Below are positions 17,395 through 26,678 of a DNA stretch of 64,000 nucleotides, piece after piece. Within the stretch, counting starts at the first letter, position 1; each line of letters begins with the position of its first letter. The position numbers and the translations under genes are program-made. Origin of the DNA: Streptomyces sp. DH-12 (lineage in GTDB: Bacteria; Actinomycetota; Actinomycetes; Streptomycetales; Streptomycetaceae); NCBI RefSeq assembly GCF_002899455.1, contig NZ_PPFB01000002.1, positions 38,981 through 102,980 on the forward strand, written 5' to 3'. The notes beneath the pieces are model-generated. The model ran no database searches. It was not told where the DNA came from and saw only the letters and a program-made list of their open reading frames with translations.

Positions 17395-18738
17395 CTATGA
17401 CTCCGGGATCCACGGCGCTGAGAGAAGAACCGTCTCAGGAATGGGGAAACCGACAGCTTCGAGAAGACCACGGGGAACGGGGCCAGCCGCGCCGGAGAAG
17501 GTGACCGCGCCGCCAGCGAAAATCACGTCATTGAAGCGCACGTCGCAACCAGAGAACGTTGTCGCCTCGAAGTTCGTTAGGCCGCCGGAGAACGTCACGT
17601 GCCGGAAGAACACCACACCGTCGGAGAACGACGCACGGTTGAAGAGCAACGCAGCACCGGAGACCGTTGAAAAGTTGAAGTCGATGTATCCGCCACTGAA
17701 CCTTGAACCGGCGAAGTCCACCGTGCCGCCGGAAAATGTTACCTCCCGGAAGGACACATTACTGCCAGAGAAATCCGCGTCACCGAAGTCCACATCGCCG
17801 CCAGAAAAAGTTGCCCAGTCAAAGCGCACCTCACTGCCGGCGAATACCGCGTCACCGAATTCCACCGTGCCGCCGGAGAACGTCGATTTTCCGAAAAGCA
17901 CCTCGCCGCCGGCGAATACCGCGTCACCGAAGTGCACCCTGCCCCCGGAGAACGTCGCACCGCCAAAAGACACTGTGCCGCCGGAGAACGTCGCACCACC
18001 GAACGACACCATGCCGTCGGAGAACGTCGCACCACCGAACGACACTGTGCCGCCGGAGAACGTCGCACCGGAGAAGTTCATGGCGCCGTCGATGGTGACG
18101 TCTGTGAGGTCGAGGTCATATCCCTGCCAGGAGCCATGTGTTCCCTGGGGGCGTCGGTAATGCTCGGCGATGAGACGCAGAATCGTATGCCGGACCTTAC
18201 GCAAAGCCAGGTAGCGATGGTGTTCCTCCTGATGGGCAGGGTCGCTGCCGGGATCGGGGGTGTAGGGGAGTTGGAGGTAGGCGCACAGGACGTCGATGCA
18301 GGTCTGGCGCAGGCCTTGGTCGGGTGCGTCGTCGGCGAGTCCGGCCAGAGCGTGGACACCACCGAGTTGGATCGCCGGGGAGTCAGAGCCGAGTTGTTCG
18401 ACGGCCTTTGTGAAGCGCTCGGTGTGAAGCCGAGTGACGTCCCGGTGGGCTCCTGATTCGTCGACCCGCTGGCGGCGGTAGGCGACGACCAGGGCGACGA
18501 GCGCCCCAGCCCCGGCGACCACTCCGAAAGAAAGTTTCACCAGGTCGAACAGCGTCTTGGCGTCGAGTTTGGCGGTGGTGTCGACCTCCTGGAAATCCAG
18601 CAGGAGGACCAGACCGAAGAAGACGCCGCCCGCCACGAGGATGGCTGCGGCGAAGATGACGGCCAGGGCCCTGCCAAGTTTCCACAGCCGCAGCTCGCGG
18701 TCGGATGGCGCCAGGTGTGAGGGTCGGTTGTCCGTCAT
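17395..18738 (-). CDS. Membrane protein with C-terminal 12-residue beta-helix-like repeats (pentapeptide-repeat type)
   Basis: 447 residues. Two membrane helices (about residues 24-48, ending GLVLLLDF, and about 68-88, FGVVAGAGALVALVVAY) are followed by a helical region. From about residue 225 there are some 17 tandem 12-residue units of the form [x]TFSGGxVxFG. Each supplies hydrophobic and aromatic positions with GG turns, as expected of a right-handed beta-helix facing the cytoplasm. Streptomyces genomes carry many related proteins of unknown role. The start overlaps the stop of the DUF4913 gene (ATGA), which makes it the last gene of the transfer operon rather than an independent gene. Confidence 0.75.
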   Translation of the reverse strand: MTDNRPSHLAPSDRELRLWKLGRALAVIFAAAILVAGGVFFGLVLLLDFQEVDTTAKLDAKTLFDLVKLSFGVVAGAGALVALVVAYRRQRVDESGAHRDVTRLHTERFTKAVEQLGSDSPAIQLGGVHALAGLADDAPDQGLRQTCIDVLCAYLQLPYTPDPGSDPAHQEEHHRYLALRKVRHTILRLIAEHYRRPQGTHGSWQGYDLDLTDVTIDGAMNFSGATFSGGTVSFGGATFSDGMVSFGGATFSGGTVSFGGATFSGGRVHFGDAVFAGGEVLFGKSTFSGGTVEFGDAVFAGSEVRFDWATFSGGDVDFGDADFSGSNVSFREVTFSGGTVDFAGSRFSGGYIDFNFSTVSGAALLFNRASFSDGVVFFRHVTFSGGLTNFEATTFSGCDVRFNDVIFAGGAVTFSGAAGPVPRGLLEAVGFPIPETVLLSAPWIPES

Positions 18739-19325
18739 GGCGTGGGGGACTTCCAGGCGCTGGGGACAGTTCCGGGCAGGCGGTGGCCAATCTGGTGCTC
18801 GCCCTTGGTGCAGCCGGTGAAGGGTCCGCTAGGGCTGCGCAGTTCACGGATGCAGGGGTCCAGGTGGTCGCGGTGCCAGACGCTGGGGCCGGTGTAGCCG
18901 CAGGTGGCGGGGTCCGTGAGTTCCTGCCAGGCCAGCCAGCAGGCGTGGAGGCGGGCTACGGCTACGGGGTGCTCGAACCAGAGGTGGCACCAGCGGGCGT
19001 CTGCGCTGGGCTCGCCCAGGTAGCCGGGGACGAGGACGCCCTCGACCCACTCGATCAGGGCGCGCAGTTCGTCGTCATACTCCGGTGAGTCGAGCAGGAG
19101 GATGAACGGCGGGTACTTCCACTCCTCCTCGTCCTCCTCGCTGTCGGTGTCCTCGGCGGCCGTGTCACCGGCGGCCGCCGGGCCCGGGGTCGGGTCCGGG
19201 CCTCCGGCTGCGGCGAGGGCCTGGATCTGGGCCGTCAGGGCGGCGATCTGAGCCTTGAGGTCCTCGATGTCCTCGAACAGGCCGACCGGCACGTCGAACC
19301 GCGGCTCGTCGGGGTCACCGGCCAC
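18735..19325 (-). CDS. DUF4913 domain protein of a conjugative element
   Basis: 196 residues from GTG 19325, which overlaps the end of the coupling-protein gene by 11 bases. Residues about 15-40 form a coiled coil (DIEDLKAQIAALTAQIQAL), then comes an acidic linker. The conserved C-terminal block contains WCHLWFEHPVAVARLHACW, GPSVWHRDHLDP and GPFTGC, the DUF4913 pattern. The domain recurs next to transfer genes of actinobacterial plasmids and integrative elements; its biochemical role is unknown. The conserved His/Cys residues could bind metal. Confidence 0.8.
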   Translation of the reverse strand: MAGDPDEPRFDVPVGLFEDIEDLKAQIAALTAQIQALAAAGGPDPTPGPAAAGDTAAEDTDSEEDEEEWKYPPFILLLDSPEYDDELRALIEWVEGVLVPGYLGEPSADARWCHLWFEHPVAVARLHACWLAWQELTDPATCGYTGPSVWHRDHLDPCIRELRSPSGPFTGCTKGEHQIGHRLPGTVPSAWKSPTP

Positions 19326-21060
19326 TGCGCTCTGCCTGCCTCTCCTCGTACGCGGCGACCGCCCGCTTGGTGATGGCGGCCTCCTCGGTCTTCATCTGCG
19401 GGCCGATGTGGGCCATCGCCTTCTCCGCGTACCAGGGGCGGAGGCGGATCTGGGCAACGGGCATGCCGGTGGACAGCAGCAGGGCGGTGCCCTTGCGCAT
19501 GGCGCGGATCTCGGCGGGGTCGAGCACCTGTTCCCGCTGCTCGGACCAGCTGCGGCTGCCGCCGTCCTTGCTCTTGGAGTACGAGCCGCGCTCGACGTAG
19601 TGGGCACCGGCCAGCGTAGAGACGTCCTGGGCGAACTTCGCGTCGTCCATGCCGACGCCGATGATCTTCTTCGTGGCGGCCGACCACATGGCGTCCATAC
19701 CGATCTCGCCCCAGGCGGCGACGCCCTGACGGTAGCTCTGGAGGATCACGAAGGGGGTGATGCCGCGGCTGCCGAGGTGGCTGTAGAGGTCGGGCAGGTC
19801 CTTGATCCGGCAGATGTTGGCGGCCTCGTCGAGCACGGCCCGCATGGGCTCGGGGAGGCGGCCGCCGTGGCGTTCGCCGGCTTCGGCGGCCGCGGTGAAC
19901 ACGGCGTCGGCGAGGGCGGCGACGACGGCGGAGGCGGGGCCGCCCTTCTTCGACAGCAGGTAGAGGGTGTCGGTGCTGAGCGCGAACTGCTCGGGGTCGA
20001 ACCGTGGGTGCCGGTCGTCGGGGGTGACCCAGGCGAGGACCTTCTCGTCGCGCAGGGCGCTGACGGCGGTCCGCGCGTTCTGGTAGATCCCGGACTGGGT
20101 CTCCTCGGCGATGTTGATGGAGGAGTCGACCTGTTCGGCGAGGACGGGTTCGTGCTGGTAGAGGATGCGCAGGGGCGCCTTCTCCTTGGGGTCGGCCAGC
20201 CACGCCATCACGTCGCGGACGGTGCCGCCGTCGTGGTAGGCGGCGCGGAAGAGGCCGACCAGCAGGTCACCGGCTGCCTGGCTCCAGAAGGGGTCGGCCT
20301 GTTCGCTGGTGATCTGGTTGACGAAGTGGCTGGCGAGGCGTTCGGCGCCTTCCAGCGTCTCCGCCTGGGCGATCATGTCCCACCACATCTGCCGCTCGGC
20401 CTGGGCGACGCCCTGGGTGTCGAGCACCCAGGTGCGGCCGACCTTCGCGCGGGAGGCGAGGGTGGCGGCGTAGACGTCGGCCTTGTTGCTGGTCATCAGC
20501 AGGGCGCCGGGGGCTTCCTCAGCCACCGGGATGGCCAGGGACGTCGACTTGCCCGCGCGGGGCGCCATGATGGCGACGTAGGTGTCCTCGTCGCTGCCGC
20601 GCAGCTCCACGCCGGAGGGCAGGTGGTCGCCGAGCAGCACGCCCCGGTCGCGCGGCGGGACCTTGGAGGGCTTGGTGCCTTTGAGGGAGGCGCGCAGCCG
20701 GGTCGCGGTCGCGGCCGCCCGCTTGGGGGTCAGCTCCCGCATCTGGTGCAGCGTCGCCAGACTGCTGGGGTTGCGGAACCAGCGGAACGTCCAGCGCAGG
20801 CCCCACACGAGGAACACGACGACGGCCAGGTCCGCCACGGTGGCGCCGACGAGGGACGCGGTCTGCGAGTGCGGCCACGCCGCCGGCCAGTCGGTGGCCA
20901 TCTGGAAGGCGGCCACGAGCGAGGTGGGGAACGGGGCGACGTCGTCGCCGGTCAGGGCCGCGCCGGCGGCCGCCCCGGCCCAGGTCGACACCGACAGGGT
21001 CACGGCGCCGCCGAGGAGGATGCCCCCGGCGGCCCATGCCCGGTCGTTCTCCGTCATCAT
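19315..21060 (-). CDS. VirD4/TraG-family type IV coupling protein
   Basis: 581 residues. The first of two tandem ATGs (21060) overlaps the previous stop (TGATG) with GGAGGGGGC upstream. Two membrane segments lie in the first 115 residues (ILLGGAVTLSVSTWAGAAAG and ADLAVVVFLVWGLRW). The nucleotide-binding region has APRAGKSTS as Walker A, followed by LMTSNKADVY and the Walker B-like AVLDEAANICRI, with TPFVILQSYRQG downstream. Coupling proteins bring the relaxase-bound DNA to the transfer channel and energise export. Its place between VirB4-like and DUF4913 genes matches Streptomyces conjugative elements. Confidence 0.9.
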   Translation of the reverse strand: MMTENDRAWAAGGILLGGAVTLSVSTWAGAAAGAALTGDDVAPFPTSLVAAFQMATDWPAAWPHSQTASLVGATVADLAVVVFLVWGLRWTFRWFRNPSSLATLHQMRELTPKRAAATATRLRASLKGTKPSKVPPRDRGVLLGDHLPSGVELRGSDEDTYVAIMAPRAGKSTSLAIPVAEEAPGALLMTSNKADVYAATLASRAKVGRTWVLDTQGVAQAERQMWWDMIAQAETLEGAERLASHFVNQITSEQADPFWSQAAGDLLVGLFRAAYHDGGTVRDVMAWLADPKEKAPLRILYQHEPVLAEQVDSSINIAEETQSGIYQNARTAVSALRDEKVLAWVTPDDRHPRFDPEQFALSTDTLYLLSKKGGPASAVVAALADAVFTAAAEAGERHGGRLPEPMRAVLDEAANICRIKDLPDLYSHLGSRGITPFVILQSYRQGVAAWGEIGMDAMWSAATKKIIGVGMDDAKFAQDVSTLAGAHYVERGSYSKSKDGGSRSWSEQREQVLDPAEIRAMRKGTALLLSTGMPVAQIRLRPWYAEKAMAHIGPQMKTEEAAITKRAVAAYEERQAERSGR

Positions 21061-22640
21061 CAGCTGCCCCCTCCTGCTGCGGCCGTCCGGCGGCGGTTGT
21101 GGTCGGTCCGGTACAGGCGCAGCTCGGTCGACGTCAGCTCCAGCGCGGCGGCGATGCCCGGCCGGGTGCCGATCTTGATCAGGTACTTGCCGCGGCCCGG
21201 GTGCCGGACGGTCTCCTCGTCCGTCTCGGTGTGCTCGGAGCCGGTGGGGTCGATGTCCAGGCCGGTGCTGGTGGCGCTGGACCATGAGCCGATCATCATG
21301 CGTTCCTGCTCGGTGAGGGAGCGCTTGCCGGTGACGCGGCGCAGCTCCTCCTCGGAGGACGCGCCGATCACCCAGGTGTCGCAGCGGTCCATCAGGCCGC
21401 GGGCCTTGGCGCGGTCGGTCTCGGTCGGCAGGGCCTCGACGTCCAGCAGCGAGTGGGTGACGTAGATCGTCACGTCGTTTGTGGTGCGGTTGAGGCGGGA
21501 GATGGCGTCCATCGCGTCCACCAGGCCGGGACCGCTACGCAGTGCCCGCCACATCTCGTCCATCGGCAGCACGAGGGAGCGGTCCATCATCCCGATGCTG
21601 CGGGCGGAGTCGATCGCGCTGTAGGTGTACGCCCAGGTTGCGATCATTCCCGCGCTGACGACGTCGTTGCCGCGGGCCCGCAGCGCGGAGATGTCCACCG
21701 ACACCGCCGGGGCAGCGATGTCCAACGGAGTGGTGGTGGGGCCGTCGAACAGGCCTTTGAGGGGGCCGCCGATGAGGTTGTCGAGCCCGGCGATCACCGA
21801 CCGCGTCAGGTCCTGGTAGCGGTCTCCCTCGGCGGCGAGTTTGGTCCGCAGCTCCTCGGGCGCGGCCCGCAGGATGCGGACGACGTCGGCGACCACCGGG
21901 TCGCTGCCCGACTCCTGGGCGGCGGAGGCGACCTGGACGGCGGTGTCCAGCGCGGAGCGCTCGATCTCGTTCGGGGACCGGCCCAGTCCGTGCTTGGTGG
22001 ACAGCAGGGCGACCAGGGTCTCCAGGCGGCGCCCGTTGAGGACGTCGAGCAGGGCCTCGCGCCGCTCCGCGGTCAGGGATGCCGCGCGCCCCTTCAACGG
22101 GCCGGAGTCGAGCGGGTTGAGGCGGCCGATGCCGTCGCCGATCCGGACGACGGAGCCGCCGAGCTCACGGATCAGCTCGGTGTACTCGCCCTTGACGTCG
22201 CCGGGCACGCACGGCATGAACCCGAACGCGGAGTACACCATGCACATGCGCTTGACCAGCGCGGACTTGCCCGCGCCGGGCTGGGACATCACCCACACGC
22301 CCGGGTTGGTCGTCAGCTTGCCCGTCCATCCGCTGGGGTCGATGGCCACCAGCTCGCCCGTGAGCAGGTCGCGCCCGACGGGCACGCCGCGCGGGGGCAG
22401 GCCGCTGCCGAGCAGGAAGGGGTAGATGCCGCCCGCCTGGCTAGTCGGCCCAGTGTAGACGGTGCCGGTGTCCTCGACGGGCGAGCGTCCGCCGAAGCGG
22501 CCGCCCCAGCCCAGCCGCGGCGCGTAGCGACCCTTCAACCGGGCGGCCAGGCGCCGCTCCTGGCGCGTCGGGGTCTGCTCCGCCTGCGCCACCACACGCT
22601 TGGGCGAGGTCAGCGGCACCGGCTTGGTCTTGCGTGCCAT
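21060..22640 (-). CDS. VirB4-like conjugation ATPase (C-terminal ATPase half)
   Basis: 526 residues, ATG 22640, four bases after the SCO6880-like gene. Walker A is SQPGAGKSALVKRM (about residue 118), Walker B is LVLPMDEMWRALRS, and IYVTHSLLDVEALP and DRCDTWVIGAS follow, as in VirB4/TraE-type ATPases. The protein lacks the N-terminal membrane-associated domain of full VirB4; that part appears to be supplied by the upstream gene. It powers pilus or channel assembly during conjugation. Confidence 0.85.
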   Translation of the reverse strand: MARKTKPVPLTSPKRVVAQAEQTPTRQERRLAARLKGRYAPRLGWGGRFGGRSPVEDTGTVYTGPTSQAGGIYPFLLGSGLPPRGVPVGRDLLTGELVAIDPSGWTGKLTTNPGVWVMSQPGAGKSALVKRMCMVYSAFGFMPCVPGDVKGEYTELIRELGGSVVRIGDGIGRLNPLDSGPLKGRAASLTAERREALLDVLNGRRLETLVALLSTKHGLGRSPNEIERSALDTAVQVASAAQESGSDPVVADVVRILRAAPEELRTKLAAEGDRYQDLTRSVIAGLDNLIGGPLKGLFDGPTTTPLDIAAPAVSVDISALRARGNDVVSAGMIATWAYTYSAIDSARSIGMMDRSLVLPMDEMWRALRSGPGLVDAMDAISRLNRTTNDVTIYVTHSLLDVEALPTETDRAKARGLMDRCDTWVIGASSEEELRRVTGKRSLTEQERMMIGSWSSATSTGLDIDPTGSEHTETDEETVRHPGRGKYLIKIGTRPGIAAALELTSTELRLYRTDHNRRRTAAAGGGS

Positions 22641-22644
22641 GTCG

Positions 22645-24096
22645 TCAGTCCTTCACCAGCGGGGAGTAGCCGAGCGGCAGTCCGGCGGCGAACACGGCGG
22701 CCTGGGCGCCGTAGGCGGGCCGCATGCGGATGCCTCGGGTGGCTTTCACCGCGCGGGCCAGCTCCTGGCGGGCGGCGGGCAGGTCCTCGGTGCTGCGGGC
22801 GGTGACGGTCACCATCAGCGTCCAGTCCACGACCTGGGCGCCGCCGGCCACCTGGGCGGCGGCCTTCTCCGCCCGCTGGGCGTCGGCCCGCTGGGACCAC
22901 TTGGCGCGGCCCTTGACCTCGGCGGTCGCCTGCGCCCGCATGTGCGCGTTGGCGATCTCGCGCTCCAGCACGGCCTCGCCCTCCATCGGGTCGAGCACGC
23001 GGTAGGAGAGGGTGATGCGCCTCTGGAAGCGGCCGGGCGCCAGCAGCGGGAGCAGCACCGAGTAGGGGATGGGGCGGCGCGGCATCTCCCGCAGCACCCA
23101 GCTGACGGACACTCCCCCGTCGTGAGCGTAGGTCTCCCAGTCGTCGTCGGCGGCCTGCGGCCCGCACTCCGCCCACGACAGCTCCTCGAACTCCGCGTCG
23201 CGCGCGTTGAACACCTCGGGGTCGTAGGCGGACCTGACGATCCGGCGCAGGTCGACGTCGGTCGCCCGGCGCTCAATGTCCGTGCCCGTGCCAGACAGGT
23301 CCAGGGAGTCGACCACCCGCAGGGCCTCGGCGACCTTCTCGGCGAGGTCAGCCGGCGGGGTCGCGGTCGCGTCGGGGTCCACGGTGACGGTCATCCACGG
23401 CGCCACGCTGGCGGTGGCGTGCGGCATCGTGCGCACCAGCTCGTCGATGACCTGCTTGGCCAGCCGGGGCGCGGCCGGGTCCTTGCGGGCCTTGACGTCG
23501 TCGCCGAGCGCCGCGCCGGCGCCCGGGGTGATCTGGATGGTGACGCTCGCGCCCTTGATCTGCTCGTCGGTGCTCATCGCGTCCAGCACCGACGACCAGG
23601 TGCGCAGGCTGCTCTGCACCGCCGCGGTGGGCGCCATGAGGCTTCCACCCGGCGCCAGCAGGGTGGTGACGGTCATGTAGCCGCTCGTCCGGTTGTGGAC
23701 GACGCCCACGGCACGGCCGGTGGTCGGGTCGTGTGCCTTGATCAGGGTGCTGCTCGCGCCGACGCCCGGCAGGTCCAGGGCGTACGGGTGGGGCAGCAGC
23801 AGCCTGCGGTAGGCGTTGGCGTCGTAGCGGGCGGCCCGTTTCCAGGCGAGTTTGGCCCAGTAGTAGGACAGGGCGGACATGCCGTGTCGGCGTGCGGCGA
23901 GCAGCCCGAAGAAGATGAGCGTCAGCGGCAGGGTGACCAGCAGGGAGACCGGCGCCTGGGTGGCGATCAGGCCGTCCGCCGTCAGCACCGCGGCGGCGAG
24001 CATCGTCGCGGTCCTCGACAGCCCGCCGAAACCGAAGTCGCGGCGGGCCCGGAAGCCGTCCACGAGCAGTGCCTGCGGGACCTCGTGGGTCGTCAC
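22645..24096 (-). CDS. SCO6880-like conjugation membrane protein (VirB4 N-terminal half)
   Basis: 483 residues from GTG 24096, overlapping the preceding stop (GTGA). Two membrane helices lie at about residues 30-70 (TMLAAAVLTADGLIA, VSLLVTLPLTLIFFGLLAA), a PrgI-like arrangement. A long soluble region follows (GVVHNRTSGYMTVTTLL, LLPHPYALDLPGV), resembling the N-terminal domain of VirB4/TrbE proteins without P-loop motifs. Together with the next gene it looks like a VirB4 split in two, as in other Streptomyces elements. Its role is to anchor the ATPase to the inner membrane of the transfer channel. Confidence 0.8.
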   Translation of the reverse strand: MTTHEVPQALLVDGFRARRDFGFGGLSRTATMLAAAVLTADGLIATQAPVSLLVTLPLTLIFFGLLAARRHGMSALSYYWAKLAWKRAARYDANAYRRLLLPHPYALDLPGVGASSTLIKAHDPTTGRAVGVVHNRTSGYMTVTTLLAPGGSLMAPTAAVQSSLRTWSSVLDAMSTDEQIKGASVTIQITPGAGAALGDDVKARKDPAAPRLAKQVIDELVRTMPHATASVAPWMTVTVDPDATATPPADLAEKVAEALRVVDSLDLSGTGTDIERRATDVDLRRIVRSAYDPEVFNARDAEFEELSWAECGPQAADDDWETYAHDGGVSVSWVLREMPRRPIPYSVLLPLLAPGRFQRRITLSYRVLDPMEGEAVLEREIANAHMRAQATAEVKGRAKWSQRADAQRAEKAAAQVAGGAQVVDWTLMVTVTARSTEDLPAARQELARAVKATRGIRMRPAYGAQAAVFAAGLPLGYSPLVKD

Positions 24097-25610
24097 TGAT
24101 TCCCCCCGCCCATCTGTCCACTGACGCCCTGGATCGCGTCGTTGACGCCGTCCAGGACCTGAATCCCGACTCCTGCGGCGCCGGTCGCGCTCGCCGCTCC
24201 TCCGGCCGCGCCGGCGGCCGCGGCCGTCCCCGCACCGGTCGCGGTCGGGCTCGAGGACCCGGCCGCCGCCGCGTCGGCTCCGCCAGCCCCTCCGGACTGG
24301 CCCGGCACGCGGGAGTTCTCGTTGCGGGCCGCCTGGGCCTGCGCGTCACCGCCCTGACCGCCGTCCCGGCCCTCTCCCCCGTCACCGGACCGGCCCGGGT
24401 TCTGGCCCGCGCCCGGCCGGACCTGGTCGACGTACTGGGCGTGAGAGACGGGATCGGCCGGGGCGTGCCCGCGATCGCTGCCGCCACCGCTGTCGCCGCC
24501 CTTCTCCTTCTTCGCGCCCAGGTAGCCCGCGGCCGCCGACAGTGCGCTGCTGGCCCCGCCCGCGCCCATCGCGGAACCGACCGCAGCGCCGAACGGCGCG
24601 AAGATCTTGGTGAGCGGCGCGGGAGCCACGATGGCCAGGAACAGCGTGGCGACACCCCTGAGCCAGGCGACCAAGCCCTCGGCGTGGCCGAGTTCGGCGA
24701 AACCCACGCAAATGATGATGGCGACGATGGGCTTGTAGGCGATGATGACCAGCCCGCTGGTGATCAGGGTCGGCGCCCACTTACGAGTGGTCTCACCACC
24801 GGTACGGCCGCCGCCGGCCACAGGCAGCAGCAGGCAGATGATGGGGATGGCGGCCTGCCGCAGGAAGATCAGCACCATCTGCACGAAGCCGATCAGCAAC
24901 AGCGCTCCGACCATGCACAGCGCGATGATCGGATTGATGACCGTCGCCGGGACCAGCACCGTGAGGATCTGCTCGTAGGCCGCTCCGTCGTCGGCGAACG
25001 TGGCGTCCACCAGGCCCGTGGTCATCGCATCGCCCGCGACGAGCAGCAGGCCGAACAGTCCGACGCCCAGGAACGACAGGACGAGGTTCTCGACCCATCC
25101 ACCCATCGCCCGTCCGGCGTGTTTGGCCTGCCCTGTGAGCGCCATCTTGGCCAGGTTCCACATCACCCCGGCCACCGCGATCAGCAGCCCGAGCCAGGCC
25201 AGCATCCCGGCCAGTGTGGCCTTGCCGCCCCACAGGCCGGTTCCCTCCAGGTCGACCGAGGGCCCTTCCAGACTGAAGGTGATCGTCTTCTTCAGCGACC
25301 ACGTGGTGGCGTCCCGGGCGGACCTGATGATGTCGCCCACGATGGAGTCCCACACGGCCTTCCACGGGGCCTTCATCGCCTTCTCGACGACCTCGTCGAC
25401 CTTCTCGCAGGCGGGCGATCCGGTGATGCGGTCGCTGTGTTCTCCGACGTTCCCGGGGAGGGCGTCCCAGATCGAGCTGGACCCCACCCGGCACGCGATC
25501 TCGGCAGCATCACCGGGATCGGGCAGGGCCGCCGCCGGGGCCGATGCGGACACCGTCAGCCCGACAACGGCGGCCAGTGCCAGCAGCAGCGCGGCGAGCC
25601 GACGCATCAT
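24093..25610 (-). CDS. TrbL/VirB6-like polytopic channel protein
   Basis: 505 residues. ATG 25610 overlaps the upstream stop (ATGA). A signal-peptide-like start (RRLAALLLALAAVVGLTVSA, cleaved near APAAA) is followed by an extracellular segment with two Cys. At least five membrane helices come next, among them LAWLGLLIAVAGVMWNLAKM, LVLSFLGVGLFGLLLVAGDA, VINPIIALCMVGALLLIGF and VATLFLAIVAPAPLTKIF. The last 130 residues are Gly/Ala/Ser-rich and disordered. The architecture matches VirB6/TrbL components of type IV secretion channels, which form part of the inner-membrane path for DNA. Confidence 0.85.
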   Translation of the reverse strand: MMRRLAALLLALAAVVGLTVSASAPAAALPDPGDAAEIACRVGSSSIWDALPGNVGEHSDRITGSPACEKVDEVVEKAMKAPWKAVWDSIVGDIIRSARDATTWSLKKTITFSLEGPSVDLEGTGLWGGKATLAGMLAWLGLLIAVAGVMWNLAKMALTGQAKHAGRAMGGWVENLVLSFLGVGLFGLLLVAGDAMTTGLVDATFADDGAAYEQILTVLVPATVINPIIALCMVGALLLIGFVQMVLIFLRQAAIPIICLLLPVAGGGRTGGETTRKWAPTLITSGLVIIAYKPIVAIIICVGFAELGHAEGLVAWLRGVATLFLAIVAPAPLTKIFAPFGAAVGSAMGAGGASSALSAAAGYLGAKKEKGGDSGGGSDRGHAPADPVSHAQYVDQVRPGAGQNPGRSGDGGEGRDGGQGGDAQAQAARNENSRVPGQSGGAGGADAAAAGSSSPTATGAGTAAAAGAAGGAASATGAAGVGIQVLDGVNDAIQGVSGQMGGGNQ

Positions 25611-26389
25611 GACGCCTCACGGATAGCGGTCCATCCAGCGGCGTTGAAATCAGCGTCGCCCGGCGCGACGATCGCGGGCTTGTCCGAGGTGTCCGCGTCG
25701 GCGAACGCCTTGCCGGACAGCTTCCAGTCGCCATCCGTCCAGGCCGCACCGGACAACGAGCGCGTGTAAGTAGCGCGCTCCTTCGCTGTCTCGCCCGCCT
25801 TCTGCACCACGCGGGTGAGCAGCCAGACGCTGACCGCGTCGTCGGACTCCTTGATGACCTTGTAGCCCACCACGGTGTTGCGCATGTACGCGCCTGCGGG
25901 CAGCGGCTCCCCGACGGGCAGGCCAAGCTCCTTGTGCAGCATCTTGTCGGTCTGCACCGCGTCCAGCTCGACCTTCTCGGCACCCTCGTCGCTCTGGTCC
26001 CCCTCGGCGACGTACGAGCGGTAGATGCGCAGCTGCTCGTCAGTAGCGTCGTGATCGGAGTCGATGCTGATGGAGTTGGCGGCCGCCATCATCGACACGG
26101 CGCCCTCGGTGCTCTTGGGATAGCCGACCTGGCTGCCGTGTGCGTCCGTGCGCTTCCCTCGCGGGAGGGCGGCCCACCGGTCCGGCTCGGTCCACTCCTC
26201 AGGCCTCGTGTAGGACTCGGCGGGGCTGGGCGAAGCGGATGCGCTGGCACTTCCCCCTGCCGCGCTCGGCGAGCCGGTCTCCTCGTCGTCGCCGCTGAAA
26301 GCCATATAGCCCGTCAGCGCGAGGACGGTCGCGAGCAGACCGCCCGCGACCCACATGCTCTTGGAGTTCCTTGTCCCCCTGGTCGGCAT
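25607..26389 (-). CDS. Membrane-anchored transfer protein, VirB8-like in position
   Basis: 260 residues from ATG 26389, which follows GGGGGAG. One N-terminal membrane helix (SMWVAGGLLATVLALTGYMAF) precedes a Ser/Ala/Pro linker and a soluble extracytoplasmic domain ending at the stop. Size, single anchor and place in the operon resemble VirB8/TcpC-type conjugation proteins, which organise the channel outside the membrane. I see no sequence motif that proves it, so the family assignment is an inference from layout. Confidence 0.7.
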   Translation of the reverse strand: MPTRGTRNSKSMWVAGGLLATVLALTGYMAFSGDDEETGSPSAAGGSASASASPSPAESYTRPEEWTEPDRWAALPRGKRTDAHGSQVGYPKSTEGAVSMMAAANSISIDSDHDATDEQLRIYRSYVAEGDQSDEGAEKVELDAVQTDKMLHKELGLPVGEPLPAGAYMRNTVVGYKVIKESDDAVSVWLLTRVVQKAGETAKERATYTRSLSGAAWTDGDWKLSGKAFADADTSDKPAIVAPGDADFNAAGWTAIREAS

Positions 26390-26406
26390 TCTTCTCCCCC
26401 GCCCGC

Positions 26407-26676
26407 TCAGCCCGCGATGCCGTTGAGGATGGCGATGAGCGAGCTGGACAGGATTACGGCCGCGGCGCCGCCTCCCATCCACTTGAAGGGCTCGCTGCCG
26501 CCGCCGTTGCGGCTCTTGTCGGACACCGCCAGCTTGTAGACACCGAAGCCGACGCCGCCGACGCCGGCGAGGACCAACAGCCACAATCCGTACCCGAAGA
26601 TCTCGGCCACCGGGCCGTCCATCCCGGGGATCGGCGTCGGCTTCGCCCCAGGGATGAGCGCCGCAAGGTTCGCCAT
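26407..26676 (-). CDS. Small two-helix membrane protein, VirB2-like pilin candidate
   Basis: 89 residues. Three tandem ATGs (26682, 26679, 26676) overlap the preceding stop; the third has the best spacing (8 bases) from GAAGGG at 26685-26690. Two hydrophobic helices (EIFGYGLWLLVLAGVGGVGF and AAAVILSSSLIAILNGIAG) are joined by a short polar loop. This is the layout of VirB2/TrbC pilins and of small membrane subunits in actinobacterial conjugation operons. Confidence 0.7.
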   Translation of the reverse strand: MANLAALIPGAKPTPIPGMDGPVAEIFGYGLWLLVLAGVGGVGFGVYKLAVSDKSRNGGGSEPFKWMGGGAAAVILSSSLIAILNGIAG

Positions 26677-26678
26677 CA

